Positions 22,262 through 34,577 are shown, counted from the stretch's first letter. The stretch is 64,000 nucleotides of DNA from Symsagittifera roscoffensis (GCF_963678635.1 NC_087064.1:45059346-45123345), one strand, 5' to 3'. Numbers and translations: made by a program. Notes: generated by a model not told the origin, from the sequence alone.

Positions 22262-23590
22262 CTCTCCTCTTACAAGCCACGATCCTGTTCTTGTTCAGGT
22301 ATAACCTTCCCTCCTTCTCCATAAAGTACACTCACAGAATACGATAACAACTGTCTTTTTCCAGATCACCTTTCTCTCAAGTTGCTCGTCATGCGGTCAT
22401 TTCTTTCCGCTCCTAGTAGGTCCGAGAGTCTGTATCTCGCCTTCAAATATGTCTTCATGACCCTCAGTTGAATGCTTACCTCATCAGGCAGATGTGCGTC
22501 ATCCTCCATCTTCACGCTTCATATTCTCGCCAATGGCTCTGTCTCTTGTTTGAACGTTTGAAGGTCAGTCCTGACTGCTTCCTTCTGCGGTAACAAGCTC
22601 ATCTAACGTTTTTAAACCGCTATCCTTTCCAGATCCTCCGCTGCGTTGTCAAAGACTCTTTCACTGGGTACCAGATAGCGATCACTGTCAGGGTCTTGAT
22701 ATAGTTCCCTGTCCAAGTCTCTTGATCGGTTCTCCTCTAGCAATGTGTGGATCGCCAACTCTGACAATTCTGATCCTGTGCTCGAGTTCCTGTCTGAGTA
22801 GGTGTCAACTTCTGAGGTACTCGAAATGATGTCAACAGGTGAATCTGCCACGGAGCACGCCTCCATGACAGGTTCCGACCTGTACCTTCTGCTCATTAAT
22901 CTAAACTCCCCGGACAAAATTCTATCATCCAGGTCCTGTCCCTCTACCGGATAATTTCCTTCAATCCCCGACTCCCCGGATAAAATTTCTTGTTCCAAGT
23001 TTTTTTTTACTAGAAAACTTTCTTCGACGTCCTTCATCCCGGACAAATTTTCTTCCGGGTTTTCTTCAACTTCTCCCCACTTCTGATTGGGATTCTCAAA
23101 GGTGACAGTCTTCCTTTGTTTTCCGATCTCCTGTTTTTTTGTTTATATGCTGTCCTCATCAAAACACTCTGAGCAATCAAAAATACCAGTTGCTGAACTG
23201 CTGGCCGTCCTACAACCCCTTTCGTTTTCCTTGTGTTGGCTCCTTGATGGCATAATCTTTTTTACTTTCTCACTGACTGTCAGCCTTGCCAGGACTACTG
23301 CCCATTCGGAGTCATCTCTAGTCACGGCTCTCTCCAGCAATCTACGCAGCATCCGCATCACTTGCGGTGTGACCTGCATCATTTTATCCAGCAATGAGAG
23401 GCTGTTTATGTTCATACGAGAGAGCTCCTGTTCGACCAGCTTCGAGCGTAGCAACAGATTCACAGGTCCTTCTTTAGTAAGATCTTTATTTCTGCTGCCT
23501 CCTCCAGGTGTCCCGGAATCAGATGTCCAACCATCTCAACAGGGGAAGCGCTCCTAAGTTTCTTTGTTCAGAAACGAGAATTCTTCTTTG
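22262..23590 (-). pseudogene. Pol region between RNase H and integrase, unusually long
   Basis: About 1.3 kb of minus-strand protein-like sequence. 23463-23143 is helical (QVMRMLRRLLERAV, EWAVVLARLTVSEKVKK). 23046-22612 is acidic and serine-rich (DVEESFLVKKNLEQEILSGE, SVADSPVDIISSTSEVD) and ends RVFDNAAEDLERIAV. Typical Gypsy pol proteins have only a short connector here, so this is an expanded linker. Repeated short CTCCCCGGA words also occur near 22905 and 22973. Confidence 0.5.
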
Positions 23591-24045
23591 ATTTCCGCCT
23601 GATTGGCTGGCTGTTCTTCTAGTCTCTCGTAAAATTCAGTTTTTTTACTGAGGCTGTCGGCGTTTTGCAGTTTGTCGCGTATCATGTGCTCGATTATCTT
23701 GTGGTAGCCATCTAACCTGACTATTCACCGACCAATATAGCTCTGGTCCATCGAGAACAACTTTAACCAGGATAGCACTCTGTTGTTCACGCGTAACCTA
23801 AAGGGAGCACTCCCCGAATATGCGCGGTGCTTTTCCACGAAGGTGACTACTGCCTACATTTCTGCCTTCCGTGCACCATATTTCATTTCAGTGGCACTCA
23901 ACACTTTACTGCCATATGCAATGGGACGGAGAACTGTTCTCACATTCCGTTATTGCTCCTGATGTAGTTTTCCTGAGATAGCTACTACTGAAGCATCAGT
24001 GTCGAGGACGTACATGCCATTCTCTGTGAGCATGCCCAGCACTGG
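23591..24045 (-). pseudogene. Gypsy RNase H domain
   Basis: RNase H removes the RNA strand of the replication hybrid. The minus-strand reading contains YVLDTDASVVAISGKLHQEQ with the catalytic Asp near 24010, then a stop, then RTVLRPIAYGSKVLSATE, MKYGARKAEM, a segment with SWLKLFSMDQ, and EHMIRDKLQNADSLSKK near 23680. This is the normal order of the Ty3-type RNase H. At least two stops interrupt it (after LHQEQ and in YIGR-stop-IVRL). Confidence 0.7.
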
Positions 24046-25075
24046 CGCCTAGCACAGTTCCCGCTTTATATTCTCGAAGGCTGCTTGAGCTTTTTCGTTC
24101 CACTCGAACTATTTCCTTTGTTGCGCCTCAGTTTCTGCATGGGGTACACCTTGTCTGTGTATCCTTTTTTGAACTCACGGTAGTAATTGGCAAATCCCAG
24201 GAAACCCATGAGCTGTGTGTCCGTTCTTTGGGCCTTACATGTCAACACGGCTTCCACTGCTTCCGGGTCCGGCCTCACGCCATGCCTGTCTACCATTCTC
24301 CCCAGGTACTTGATTGAATCCCTAAGGATTTCCTGTTTCGATGGCTTGCGTTTCAAGCCCGCATTTTTCATGCAACCAAAGACCTCATCGAGTCTATCAA
24401 TGTGGTCTGTCAAGTTGGGTGTTGCTATGACCACGTCATCAACGTAGCAGATCGCAAGATTCCTGTACTTCTTCGTTACTCTGGTCAAAGCTTGAGCCAT
24501 CAGTCATTGAAAGGTCGCTGTGGCGTTGCACAAGTCAATGAGCATCCTTTTCCACTGGTACAACCCCAATTCACAAGCGAATCGAGTCTTTTCTCTGTCC
24601 TTCTTCCGCATAGGGACCTGCCAGAAGGCGGAACCCAAGTCCAGTGTAGTGAAGAACTTGGCAACTAGGCTCTCATCTATCCGCGGTATCGGTTAGGCAT
24701 CTTTTATTGGTAATGCGTTCAGGTAACAAATAAATCGCAAAAAAACATAAGCTGCCGCCATTCTTTTTGGCCATGACAACCCCAAAAGTCGAAGGCGACT
24801 TCGAGGTTTCTATCATGTCGTAATCGAGCAACATTTCTATTTCTGCTCTGCACGCTTCCGATTTGTGAGGCGTCATGCGCCTTGCACCTTCCCTATGGGG
24901 AATGCCGCCTTCTTCTAATTCGATTTCATATTCGACAAAATTGCAACAACCGATATTCGCCTTATATTTTGAAAAAACGTCCGTGTTCCGGTTTAAAACC
25001 ACCCTTGATGATTCTAATTCTCCCTTGCCTATTTTACCTTTCAAGTGTTCTCTCTCCGGCAAAACTGGTTTGTCG
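24046..25075 (-). pseudogene. Ty3/Gypsy reverse transcriptase
   Basis: The RNA-directed DNA polymerase of the element. 25062-24673 carries the entry region (NIGCCNFVEYEIELEEG, MTPHKSEACRAEIEMLLDYD, VVMAKKNGG). 24500-24066 carries motif C, CYVDDVVIATP (YVDD at 24446-24435), then KPSKQEILRDSIKYLGRMV and LMGFLGFANYYREFKKGY, the standard Gypsy thumb and connection. The gap between the two frames covers motifs A and B, which must be read through frame changes (GLYQWKRM-like at 24560-24540). The plus-strand frames over the region are shadows. Active-site Asps are kept in motif C, but the gene as a whole is broken. Confidence 0.85.
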
Positions 25076-25084
25076 GATTCTATC

Positions 25085-25540
25085 TCATATGACGAGAAGC
25101 GTTCCGGATTTTATTGAAAACTGTTTATTAAAAGATTTCAATTCATTATTTCCCTTTAAAATCATATCTTTATTGGCATGGCTGGAGCAGTCTTTCACAT
25201 TATGTCGTTTCAAGTTTAGTACCTCCTCATGGTCGGTCCTCATCGGCAAAGCGTAGCCACGTTTCTTTCCACGCTGGATTGAAACCCTGGTGTCCAGTGT
25301 GTTCAATAACACACTGGCACACAGTCCGTTTCGTGTTACTGAAAAGCTCCGACCTAAAATCACTGAGCTTTGACTATTTGGGTCAAAGCTCAGTACTTTC
25401 TTCCTGACAGTAAACCTGTTTGCTATCACCTAATCAATTCAAACTTCTCATCCTAAAAATCGCTGGAACAGCTTGTGCCGGCTGTAGTTTTGTTTTTCTG
25501 TCTAAAAAAATTTGGCACCATATTCTCATCCGTTATTATT
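25085..25540 (-). pseudogene. Protease-RT connector of Pol
   Basis: A minus-strand frame of about 114 codons with a beta-rich look (SVILGRSFSVTRNGL, VLLNTLDTRVSIQRGKKRGY) lies between the protease and RT. A similar connecting domain is common in Gypsy polyproteins, though no catalytic motif is visible. It is on the same strand and in the right order. Confidence 0.5.
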
Positions 25541-25554
25541 CTATTAATCGGTTG

Positions 25555-26145
25555 CTAAACATTCAATTCAATCATCACATCGAAATTCCTGACGAAGTCA
25601 CGGCCCAAGATGAATTGGTGTGAGTCGTCCAGATTCTCTACTACCAGGAACTTCAGCCAATGATCCCGTCCTACCATGTGAAAGACTGTTATTGGTGTTC
25701 TTCCGGCTTTGTAGGTTGCTCCGCGGTTGGCTGCAGCCAATCTGAGGTTCGTCGGAACTAAGTCTTCCCTCATGAAGCCCATTCTTTCCCAATTCTTTGC
25801 TGGCATAACTCTAACCACTGCTGCTGTATCTAGAGGTCCTGTTTCTGCAATTTTCTTCCCATTGGTGTCTAGCAGATGTGCCGTCACATCTGCTTTGTAT
25901 CCTATGTGTACCGCATCTTGCTCCAATTTGGCGTGATGGCCGATTCTACGGACCTTAAGTTCTTCTTGACCCAAATAGATCTGCCCTATTTGGTCACTCT
26001 CTGTTGTGGCGTAGGTCCTAGTATGGATACTGATCCCGTCTACATTCAACATCACTTGGTATGGTCCATAGAATTCCACGTAGCGCCCGTGAATTTCTTT
26101 ATTCAAGGGCCACCCGTTGTCAACAACGCTCGCACAGCCCTTCAC
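25555..26145 (-). pseudogene. Retropepsin-like aspartic protease
   Basis: This enzyme would cut the Gag-Pol polyprotein. The 196-codon minus-strand frame has the active-site region GPLDTAAVVRVMPAKNW around residue 102 and the C-terminal ILGRDFVRNFDVM motif (ILG-R-D, typical of Gypsy proteases) near residue 180. The active-site triplet is DTA where most retropepsins have DTG. I cannot tell whether that is a feature of this family or a lesion. The frame is open and is the best-kept enzyme domain of the element. Confidence 0.7.
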
Positions 26146-26567
26146 TCTGTGCGTGGTTCTACCTGTCTCAGATAATCTGCATATGTATCCAAATGCATCA
26201 TAGTTAACTCTGAGGGTTCACTTAGGTTCCTGATCACCTGATGTCCCGCCACTGAGATTATTGACTGTATTTTGTTTCCTTGTGGCACCATGCCGAACGT
26301 CTGCCCGGAGATCACATTTAGTTTCATGCTCAAACTGCTTGATGCTTTCGTTTCTTCCCCGTCCGATGCGTTGAGCCTCTCCTGAGTTTTCTCATTTTCT
26401 AGTTCGATATTGATTTTTTGTTCTATCTCCTTTGTCGCCAATTCCTGTTGGTTTCTGTTTAAGGCATCTCTCGCTGCTGCCCTATAGTTGATCTTGAAAT
26501 CGTCTGCCGCTGTCCCATGTTCCAGCTCACGCATTTCTTCTGTCACTGCCTGCATTTTATTCGTAGC
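26142..26567 (-). pseudogene. Gag-Pol junction region, charged helical
   Basis: The 137-codon frame is polar and helical (ELATKEIEQKINIELENEK, NASDGEETKASSSLSMKLN). It lies between the Gag zinc knuckles and the protease and overlaps the protease frame slightly near 26145. Its last part is the breakpoint of the 5.1 kb tandem duplication: in copies 2 and 3 the same frame runs on into leader DNA (31682-31227 and 36783-36328), making chimeric ORFs that end GWFGMRKPSGFPDRAF. Confidence 0.55.
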
Positions 26568-26570
26568 CAG

Positions 26571-28755
26571 CTATTTCGGTTTCTTTTTCCTGCGGGTCTC
26601 CGCTTCACTCAACAGGCGGGCCTTGCGGGCTTTCACACCCGATAAAACTTCCTCATGCAGTGGATGCTTGATGCCTGCAGCAGCATCCCAAAATTTTGGA
26701 CAATCCGATTTAAAATGACCCGCCAAGTTACAAAAGAAAAACTTGGGACCAATTTTCGCATTCATTCCTCTCATGAAATCTTCATGATCAACTTCTGACG
26801 CCTCTTCATCCTCGATGCCTTGTTTATAGTATGGGCATGCTGATACATGATGGTCCGTAAAACTGCAATTTGCACAAGAGCATCTCTTGTCCATGTCTTC
26901 CCTTGGTTTGTACCATTTGTTATCCTGGTTAGCTGGTCCATTGTTAAAATTGCCAAATTGTTTTTGTAATAGCCAGAACTCAATGGAGGCTCTAGTAGAA
27001 GATATTCCTTGAATTTGAGTTTCAGTTTGTCTGGTGTAGACGCATTAGTTGAAAGTGGTGTGTAATGCGTTGCCAACATTGTTCGAAGCTCATCGTTCTC
27101 CACACCAGCGATGAATTTTGAGGCTACTGCTAGATTCATCCTGCTATTTGACTCATCTGTTTGACCACGCCTTCTAAGCATCTCCAGATTATCTAAAAAC
27201 TTGTGTATCGTTTCATCTTCACGTTGCCTCCGTTTCTCGAAGCGCATCATTGCTTGGTTTCCTTATACTCCTGAGCCAAAACGACTCAACAAGATTTCAA
27301 AGATCTTCTCAGCTGTGTCCCGCCGGTATTAATTTTGGCCATTACGCATTTTAGTGCTGTTCTTTCCATCTTGCTAGTGAGCGCACTGGATTCTTGCCTT
27401 TCTGTCAAGTCTTCTTCCTCAAATTGCAGTTTCATGACTTCTATCCAGGTATATTTACCGCCGTCAGATTCGTCTTTATAGCATCGTGGTATCCTAAACA
27501 CCCTAGTCAGGAAAGTTTCCAAGGACCTGTTCAGAGGTTCAAACGCTGTAGCCATTGACGTTGCATCTCGTGAATACCCCGCTTGAGCGTCATTGCCTCC
27601 GATAGGAGCTCCGGATCTTCCCTCCTGTTCGAGTCGCTGGGACGATTTCTTCCTTGATCCGCATGACTCCAGTTTGTGGAATCACATCTCCCAGTCGCAT
27701 TTGCGTTCTGCATCGGTATTCCGTTTAACGTCGGTCTGTTGCCAGCTGAACCTCCTCTGAACCACCAGCTGGGCACTTCGGCCTATTATCCCCTGTGGCA
27801 TAGCTGGATGAACTGCCCCTACCTCTCGTGGATTCATGTCCTTCTTGTGTTAGATTGTTCATTGAAGTTCACTCTCGGCTCCTTTTTGGGTTCTCGTGAG
27901 TTTGGTTCCCTATTCCTCGATCCACTGCTGCTTCCTAGGAGCCCATCCAACCTATCCATGATAGCCTGACTGCGCTTTTCCATCATCGCGTCTATTCTTG
28001 TGTAAAGAGTCCCAAGAGCCTGCTCTTGCTGACTTCGTAACTTCTCCATATCGTCTCTCAACCGTATCTCCCTTTGGTCAGCTTCACTCGTCATTTGCGA
28101 CAAGGTTTTGGTCAACTGTTCATCCGTCCTCTCCTTCAAGCGTTTTTCACTTCTGCTGATTTCTTGCCTGTTGCGGTTGCTCTCTTCCCGCAGGCTTTCT
28201 CTCTCAAGGTGGACTGCCCTCTCCAGTTCACTCATTCTTGGGGACATCTAATCGTTCTGTTCTCCTTTACTGTCCACTATGCTGGTCAAGGCCTGTTCAT
28301 TGATGCCCCTTCGTCCATTAACGGCGTCACTAGTGGTGATGTCACCCTATTGGTTCCAGGCAGTTTAGTGCTAATCGAAACTCGAGTCTTACCTCTCTGT
28401 CTCGATGTTTCTTCATAATCGGCTTCTGGTTCTATTGGCGGGTTACTTGGCCATGTGTTCCTGTTATTGCCAGGTTGCACTTCCGAATTTGTAATGGTCA
28501 TAAACTCTCTTGACTGCTGTGATGCATCTATCGTCTTGTGTTTTGTCCTGACCACGCCAAATCGGTCCAAAGAGCCAGTCTCCCCGTTGGTTGGTCCTCC
28601 ATTTTCATGAGTCGAACTGTTGACGCACTAAACAGACAGAAATTGAAGGCAGTATTTTTCTCAAGTGGGCGTATATTGCACCCACCGAGTCCTGTGTTAC
28701 CTATCTGCCTTCGGATTGCCCGATCTAGACCTACTAAAATCCTCAAGGCAACCAC
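26571..28755 (-). pseudogene. Gypsy gag, tandem copy 1
   Basis: Gag forms the particle and binds element RNA. Minus-strand pieces in order: 28570-28286 (polar N-terminal part); 28247-27834, a coiled coil (LERESLREESNRNRQEISR, RLRDDMEKLRSQQEQA); 27776-27286, the start of the capsid region; 27250-26771, the retrotransposon-gag core (RFEKRRQREDETIHKFLDN, LAVASKFIAGVENDELR); and 26894-26571, the zinc knuckles. Knuckle 1 is an intact CCHC (CANCSFTDHHVSAC). Knuckle 2 reads FFFCNLAGHFKSDC, lacking its first Cys. A deletion of about 994 bp removes the N-terminus (compare copy 4) and a missing C near 27593 shifts the frame. Confidence 0.75.
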
Positions 28756-29039
28756 TTTTACAAAAAATAGTTTGGATTTTATTCCTCACAAATTTGTGTC
28801 GAACTCTGTTTTCAATTAGACTTAGAGTCGCAAATCTCCGAGTTTAGACCTGTTTTGTTTTGCCATGGTCTTTTTAAATTTTTATTTAAAGGCAAGTTAC
28901 CAGTGCAGTCACTGATTTCTAGCCTGACTCCTAATATCCGAAAATATTTTTCACTATTTATCCCTCTCTCTCATCTACTTACGTTTTCGGATCCCTACAA
29001 CCACTTCCGTTATATATTTTCATTAAAAATGGTAACTCT

Positions 29040-29450
29040 GGGACCCCTCCAGATTAGCAAAATAGGACCCTTCCGAATTGGCAAAATAGGACCCTTCCGG
29101 ATTGACAAAAATGGGCCCATCCGGATCGGGACCCTTCCGGATTGGCAAATATAGGACCCTTCCGGATTGGCAAAAGAGGGCCTTTCCGGATTGGCAAAAT
29201 TATGACCCTTCCGGATTGGCAAAATATGACCCTTCCGGATTGGCAAAATTTAGACCCTTCCGGTTGACAAAAACAAGACCCTTCCGGATTGACAAAATAT
29301 GACCCTTCCGGATTGGCAAAATTTAGACCCTTCCGGTTGACAAAAACAAGACCCTTCCGGATTGACAAAATAAGGACCCTTCCGGATGGGAAAAATTATG
29401 ACACTTTCGGATTGGCAAAAATAGGACCCTTCCGGATTGTGAAAATGGCT
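29040..29450. repeat. CCTTCCGG minisatellite, tandem copy 1
   Basis: About 17 units of 22-25 bp, consensus ACCCTTCCGGATTGGCAAAA plus 3-5 A/T/G bases. On the minus strand, the sense strand of the retroelement, each unit reads TTTTGCCAATCCGGAAGGGT, pairing a CCAAT word with an ETS-like CCGGAAG word. It lies between leader and gag. Its many long reading frames on both strands arise because the unit is close to 24 bp, and they do not encode real proteins. Confidence 0.9.
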
Positions 29451-31697
29451 TTTCCGGGGCGTTTAAGAATCACACGTGAGACCCTTCGTGATACGATCTC
29501 CGAGTCTATTTTGCTATATGAACTAATTAGGGAGGTTGTATTCCGGCCCTAGACCCTTCCGGATTGAAGCTAAGCAGCTTATTTGACAATTCTCCTTAAC
29601 TGTGAAGGGTCTTATAACTAGCTTAGTTTTGACTCGACTACCGTTTTCTGGGTTCCTTAGCCCTCCCTTTTTGTCTAGAACAGCGTTAAATTGCCTTATA
29701 AAACCGTTACTACCCTTTGGTAGGGGTATAAGAGCTTTCCGAATTTTTTTTTACAAAATGTGAAGGGTCTACCTTCACAAATGGGTAATTTTGCTAAAAA
29801 TAATCTTAAAAATTTTCTAAACTTACTTTTCTCGAACAAGGGCTTAATGAGTAATTGCATTTAATTTCTGATACAATGGTACCAAGATCAAGCGGATCTG
29901 TCGATTAGTTTCAAAGTTTTTAACCAAAACGTCTTTTCTTTCAAGTCCAAAAATTTTGTAAGTTATAGGTTCTGCCTAACTTTTTTCGCAATTCTTGTTT
30001 TATTGACCTTTGGAATTATTGATGCGAGCTCAAAAGGCCTATATTCTTCAAGTTCAATACGAAAAAAAACGGTCTAGAACGTTCCTGCAGAAAAATTTGC
30101 CAAAAACAAGGCTATTTGGACCCTTCCGGATTGATGAATCCACTAAATCAAACACGTTAAGTTCGATTCCTCTAGGGCCCGCCCAAGCTTATTGGCAAAC
30201 GGGTTTTAAAACCGGTCGATTAACTAATGAACGTTGTCCGAACAGTAATTTTTTTTGCCTTAACTCAAAAATTTTGAAAAACTTTCTTATTTTTTAAAGT
30301 TTCATTTTTTCAAAAATGACGAAATTTTGGTTTCCAGTACCCAATTAGTTCCAACCACGTCCGAACTAAAATTAGTCGGCTCCACCTATTATACTAGTGC
30401 AGTTCCGATATAAATCACTAATTTAGGGCTTTTTTTCGTTTCAAAAATATCGATATCTCAAAAATCGCGATTTGTGGGGGGATCAAAATATCGCTAGTTT
30501 TGACCCTAAAAACCGATCTGTTTGCGATCTGTTTTACTGAAAAAAACGATGTAGTAATATTATTACAAGCAGCATGATTAGTATTACTAATAATTTTACA
30601 CCACTCCGGTTCCTTTTAATATCCGAATTAAGGTTCTTAACCCGGAAATTTGCAACTCGGTTGAGGGTCCCTACAGTGCAGTCATTGTCGAGTTCCCCAC
30701 AGATTGATATCTTAATTTCTGTACCAAAAGGGATACAAAACTTGATCACGATACCCAACAGTCGATTGTTGTTGTCCTTGAGAGCTTCCCTGCTGCTCCT
30801 TGCACTGCTTGCCGAATCAGTCTTCCGCTCCAATCCCAACACTCTTCCGGAATGAGCGCAAATTATCATTAACGTTCTCAAATACTCAAACAACCCTACA
30901 GTACAAGCACCAGAAACAGGCCACAGTTTTGATCGTAACGATCCTGCTTGATATAAATGCCTGTAACAACAATCTATCTGACAACAACAAGCGGGAGGGT
31001 CGGACCACAACTCGTCTGGGGGGGTTGATTTCTACTGTATTTATAAATATTTTCTTAAATATTTTTAGTTTTTTCGTACATTTTTTATGTTTTCTTAGGT
31101 AATATACTACTTTTTGTTTGGTTTCTTGTATATCTTAAGTGTTTTTGGTCATATACCACTCAAAGAACGACAGGACCGCGAATCCCCCCACGCTTCCTGA
31201 TTAAGGAATTTTTGGTCTTAACAAGGTTAAAAAGCTCGATCCGGGAATCCGGAAGGCTTCCGCATTCCGAACCACCCTACCGCCCCTACCGCCCCTGGAT
31301 AATCTGCATATGTATCCAAATGCATCATAGTTAACTCTGAGGGTTCACTTAGGTTCCTGATCACCTGATGTCCCGCCACTGAGATTATTGACTGTATTTT
31401 GTTTCCTTGTGGCACCATGCCGAACGTCTGCCCGGAGATCACATTTAGTTTCATGCTCAAACTGCTTGATGCTTTCGTTTCTTCCCCGTCCGATGCGTTG
31501 AGCCTCTCCTGAGTTTTCTCATTTTCTAGTTCGATATTGATTTTTTGTTCTATCTCCTTTGTCGCCAATTCCTGTTGGTTTCTGTTTAAGGCATCTCTCG
31601 CTGCTGCCCTATAGTTGATCTTGAAATCGTCTGCCGCTGTCCCATGTTCCAGCTCACGCATTTCTTCTGTCACTGCCTGCATTTTATTCGTAGCCAG

Positions 31698-33882
31698 CTA
31701 TTTCGGTTTCTTTTTCCTGCGGGTCTCCGCTTCACTCAACAGGCGGGCCTTGCGGGCTTTCACACCCGATAAAACTTCCTCATGCAGTGGATGCTTGATG
31801 CCTGCAGCAGCATCCCAAAATTTTGGACAATCCGATTTAAAATGACCCGCCAAGTTACAAAAGAAAAACTTGGGACCAATTTTCGCATTCATTCCTCTCA
31901 TGAAATCTTCATGATCAACTTCTGACGCCTCTTCATCCTCGATGCCTTGTTTATAGTATGGGCATGCTGATACATGATGGTCCGTAAAACTGCAATTTGC
32001 ACAAGAGCATCTCTTGTCCATGTCGTCCCTTGGTTTGTACCATTTGTTATCCTGGTTAGCTGGTCCATTGTTAAAATTGCCAAATTGTTTTTGTAATAGC
32101 CAGAACTCAATGGAGGCTCTAGTAGAAGATATTCCTTGAATTTGAGTTTCAGTTTGTCTGGTGTAGACGCATTAGTTGAAAGTGGTGTGTAATGCGTTGC
32201 CAACATTGTTCGAAGCTCATCGTTCTCCACACCAGCGATGAATTTTGAGGCTACTGCTAGATTCATCCTGCTATTTGACTCATCTGTTTGACCACGCCTT
32301 CTAAGCATCTCCAGATTATCTAAAAACTTGTGTATCGTTTCATCTTCACGTTGCCTCCGTTTCTCGAAGCGCATCATTGCTTGGTTTCCTTATACTCCTG
32401 AGCCAAAACGACTCAACAAGATTTCAAAGATCTTCTCAGCTGTGTCCCGCCGGTATTAATTTTGGCCATTACGCATTTTAGTGCTGTTCTTTCCATCTTG
32501 CTAGTGAGCGCACTGGATTCTTGCCTTTCTGTCAAGTCTTCTTCCTCAAATTGCAGTTTCATGACTTCTATCCAGGTATATTTACCGCCGTCAGATTCGT
32601 CTTTATAGCATCGTGGTATCCTAAACACCCTAGTCAGGAAAGTTTCCAAGGACCTGTTCAGAGGTTCAAACGCTGTAGCCATTGACGTTGCATCTCGTGA
32701 ATACCCCGCTTGAGCGTCATTGCCTCCGATAGGAGCTCCGGATCTTCCCTCCTGTTCGAGTCGCTGGGACGATTTCTTCCTTGATCCGCATGACTCCAGT
32801 TTGTGGAATCACATCTCCCAGTCGCATTTGCGTTCTGCATCGGTATTCCGTTTAACGTCGGTCTGTTGCCAGCTGAACCTCCTCTGAACCACCAGCTGGG
32901 CACTTCGGCCTATTATCCCCTGTGGCATAGCTGGATGAACTGCCCCTACCTCTCGTGGATTCATGTCCTTCTTGTGTTAGATTGTTCATTGAAGTTCACT
33001 CTCGGCTCCTTTTTGGGTTCTCGTGAGTTTGGTTCCCTATTCCTCGATCCACTGCTGCTTCCTAGGAGCCCATCCAACCTATCCATGATAGCCTGACTGC
33101 GCTTTTCCATCATCGCGTCTATTCTTGTGTAAAGAGTCCCAAGAGCCTGCTCTTGCTGACTTCGTAACTTCTCCATATCGTCTCTCAACCGTATCTCCCT
33201 TTGGTCAGCTTCACTCGTCATTTGCGACAAGGTTTTGGTCAACTGTTCATCCGTCCTCTCCTTCAAGCGTTTTTCACTTCTGCTGATTTCTTGCCTGTTG
33301 CGGTTGCTCTCTTCCCGCAGGCTTTCTCTCTCAAGGTGGACTGCCCTCTCCAGTTCACTCATTCTTGGGGACATCTAATCGTTCTGTTCTCCTTTACTGT
33401 CCACTATGCTGGTCAAGGCCTGTTCATTGATGCCCCTTCGTCCATTAACGGCGTCACTAGTGGTGATGTCACCCTATTGGTTCCAGGCAGTTTAGTGCTA
33501 ATCGAAACTCGAGTCTTACCTCTCTGTCTCGATGTTTCTTCATAATCGGCTTCTGGTTCTATTGGCGGGTTACTTGGCCATGTGTTCCTGTTATTGCCAG
33601 GTTGCACTTCCGAATTTGTAATGGTCATAAACTCTCTTGACTGCTGTGATGCATCTATCGTCTTGTGTTTTGTCCTGACCACGCCAAATCGGTCCAAAGA
33701 GCCAGTCTCCCCGTTGGTTGGTCCTCCATTTTCATGAGTCGAACTGTTGACGCACTAAACAGACAGAAATTGAAGGCAGTATTTTTCTCAAGTGGGCGTA
33801 TATTGCACCCACCGAGTCCTGTGTTACCTATCTGCCTTCGGATTGCCCGATCTAGACCTACTAAAATCCTCAAGGCAACCAC
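31698..33882 (-). pseudogene. Gypsy gag, tandem copy 2
   Basis: Same layout and same lesions as copy 1: N-terminal deletion, one-base frameshift near 32720, and second zinc knuckle without its first Cys. There are a few substitutions, such as GTTWTRD for GKTWTRD in the capsid-knuckle linker frame. No pol follows it. Downstream of the knuckles the frame at 31682-31227 runs into leader DNA at the duplication junction. Confidence 0.75.
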
Positions 33883-34166
33883 TTTTACAAAAAATAGTTT
33901 GGATTTTATTCCTCACAAATTTGTGTCGAACTCTGTTTTCAATTAGACTTAGAGTCGCAAATCTCCGAGTTTAGACCTGTTTTGTTTTGCCATGGTCTTT
34001 TTAAATTTTTATTTAAAGGCAAGTTACCAGTGCAGTCACTGATTTCTAGCCTGACTCCTAATATCCGAAAATATTTTTCACTATTTATCCCTCTCTCTCA
34101 TCTACTTACGTTTTCGGATCCCTACAACCACTTCCGTTATATATTTTCATTAAAAATGGTAACTCT

Positions 34167-34577
34167 GGGACCCCTCCAGATTAGCAAAATAGGACCCTTC
34201 CGAATTGGCAAAATAGGACCCTTCCGGATTGACAAAAATGGGCCCATCCGGATCGGGACCCTTCCGGATTGGCAAATATAGGACCCTTCCGGATTGGCAA
34301 AAGAGGGCCTTTCCGGATTGGCAAAATTATGACCCTTCCGGATTGGCAAAATATGACCCTTCCGGATTGGCAAAATTTAGACCCTTCCGGTTGACAAAAA
34401 CAAGACCCTTCCGGATTGACAAAATATGACCCTTCCGGATTGGCAAAATTTAGACCCTTCCGGTTGACAAAAACAAGACCCTTCCGGATTGACAAAATAA
34501 GGACCCTTCCGGATGGGAAAAATTATGACACTTTCGGATTGGCAAAAATAGGACCCTTCCGGATTGTGAAAATGGCT
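34167..34577. repeat. CCTTCCGG minisatellite, tandem copy 2
   Basis: Carries the same units in the same order as at 29040-29450. This shows that the array was copied with the 5.1 kb segment and has not changed since. Confidence 0.9.

Larger units (their letters stand above)
26171..31297. repeat. 5.1-kb tandem segment, copy 1 (5127 bp)
   Basis: The unit begins GATAATCTGCATATG, near the gag-pol junction, and ends in leader DNA at ACCGCCCCT(G). It contains gag, the minisatellite and most of the leader. It is followed head-to-tail by two more copies that differ by only a few bases. Of the three, only this copy is joined to pol. Example differences: CATGTCTTCCC here versus CATGTCGTCCC in copies 2 and 3 near the gag knuckle start. 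Confidence 0.95.

Noticed and set aside
29054-29368. Long overlapping frames on both strands rich in 'NPEGSYFCQ' and 'PFRIGK' (also at 34181, 39282 and 46339-46888)
   Set aside because: They arise because the CCTTCCGG minisatellite unit is close to a multiple of three and lacks stops. They are not proteins.
30574-30855. A 93-codon plus-strand frame present in eight leader copies
   Set aside because: Same reason: it follows the repeated leader and is antisense to the element. Persistence reflects DNA similarity, not coding.
30534-31010. A 158-codon minus-strand frame repeated at 35635, 40761, 42707 and 49986, seemingly conserved
   Set aside because: It lies in non-coding leader DNA that is itself repeated. 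The old copy (2469-2879) shows no bias toward synonymous change and the product has no domain.
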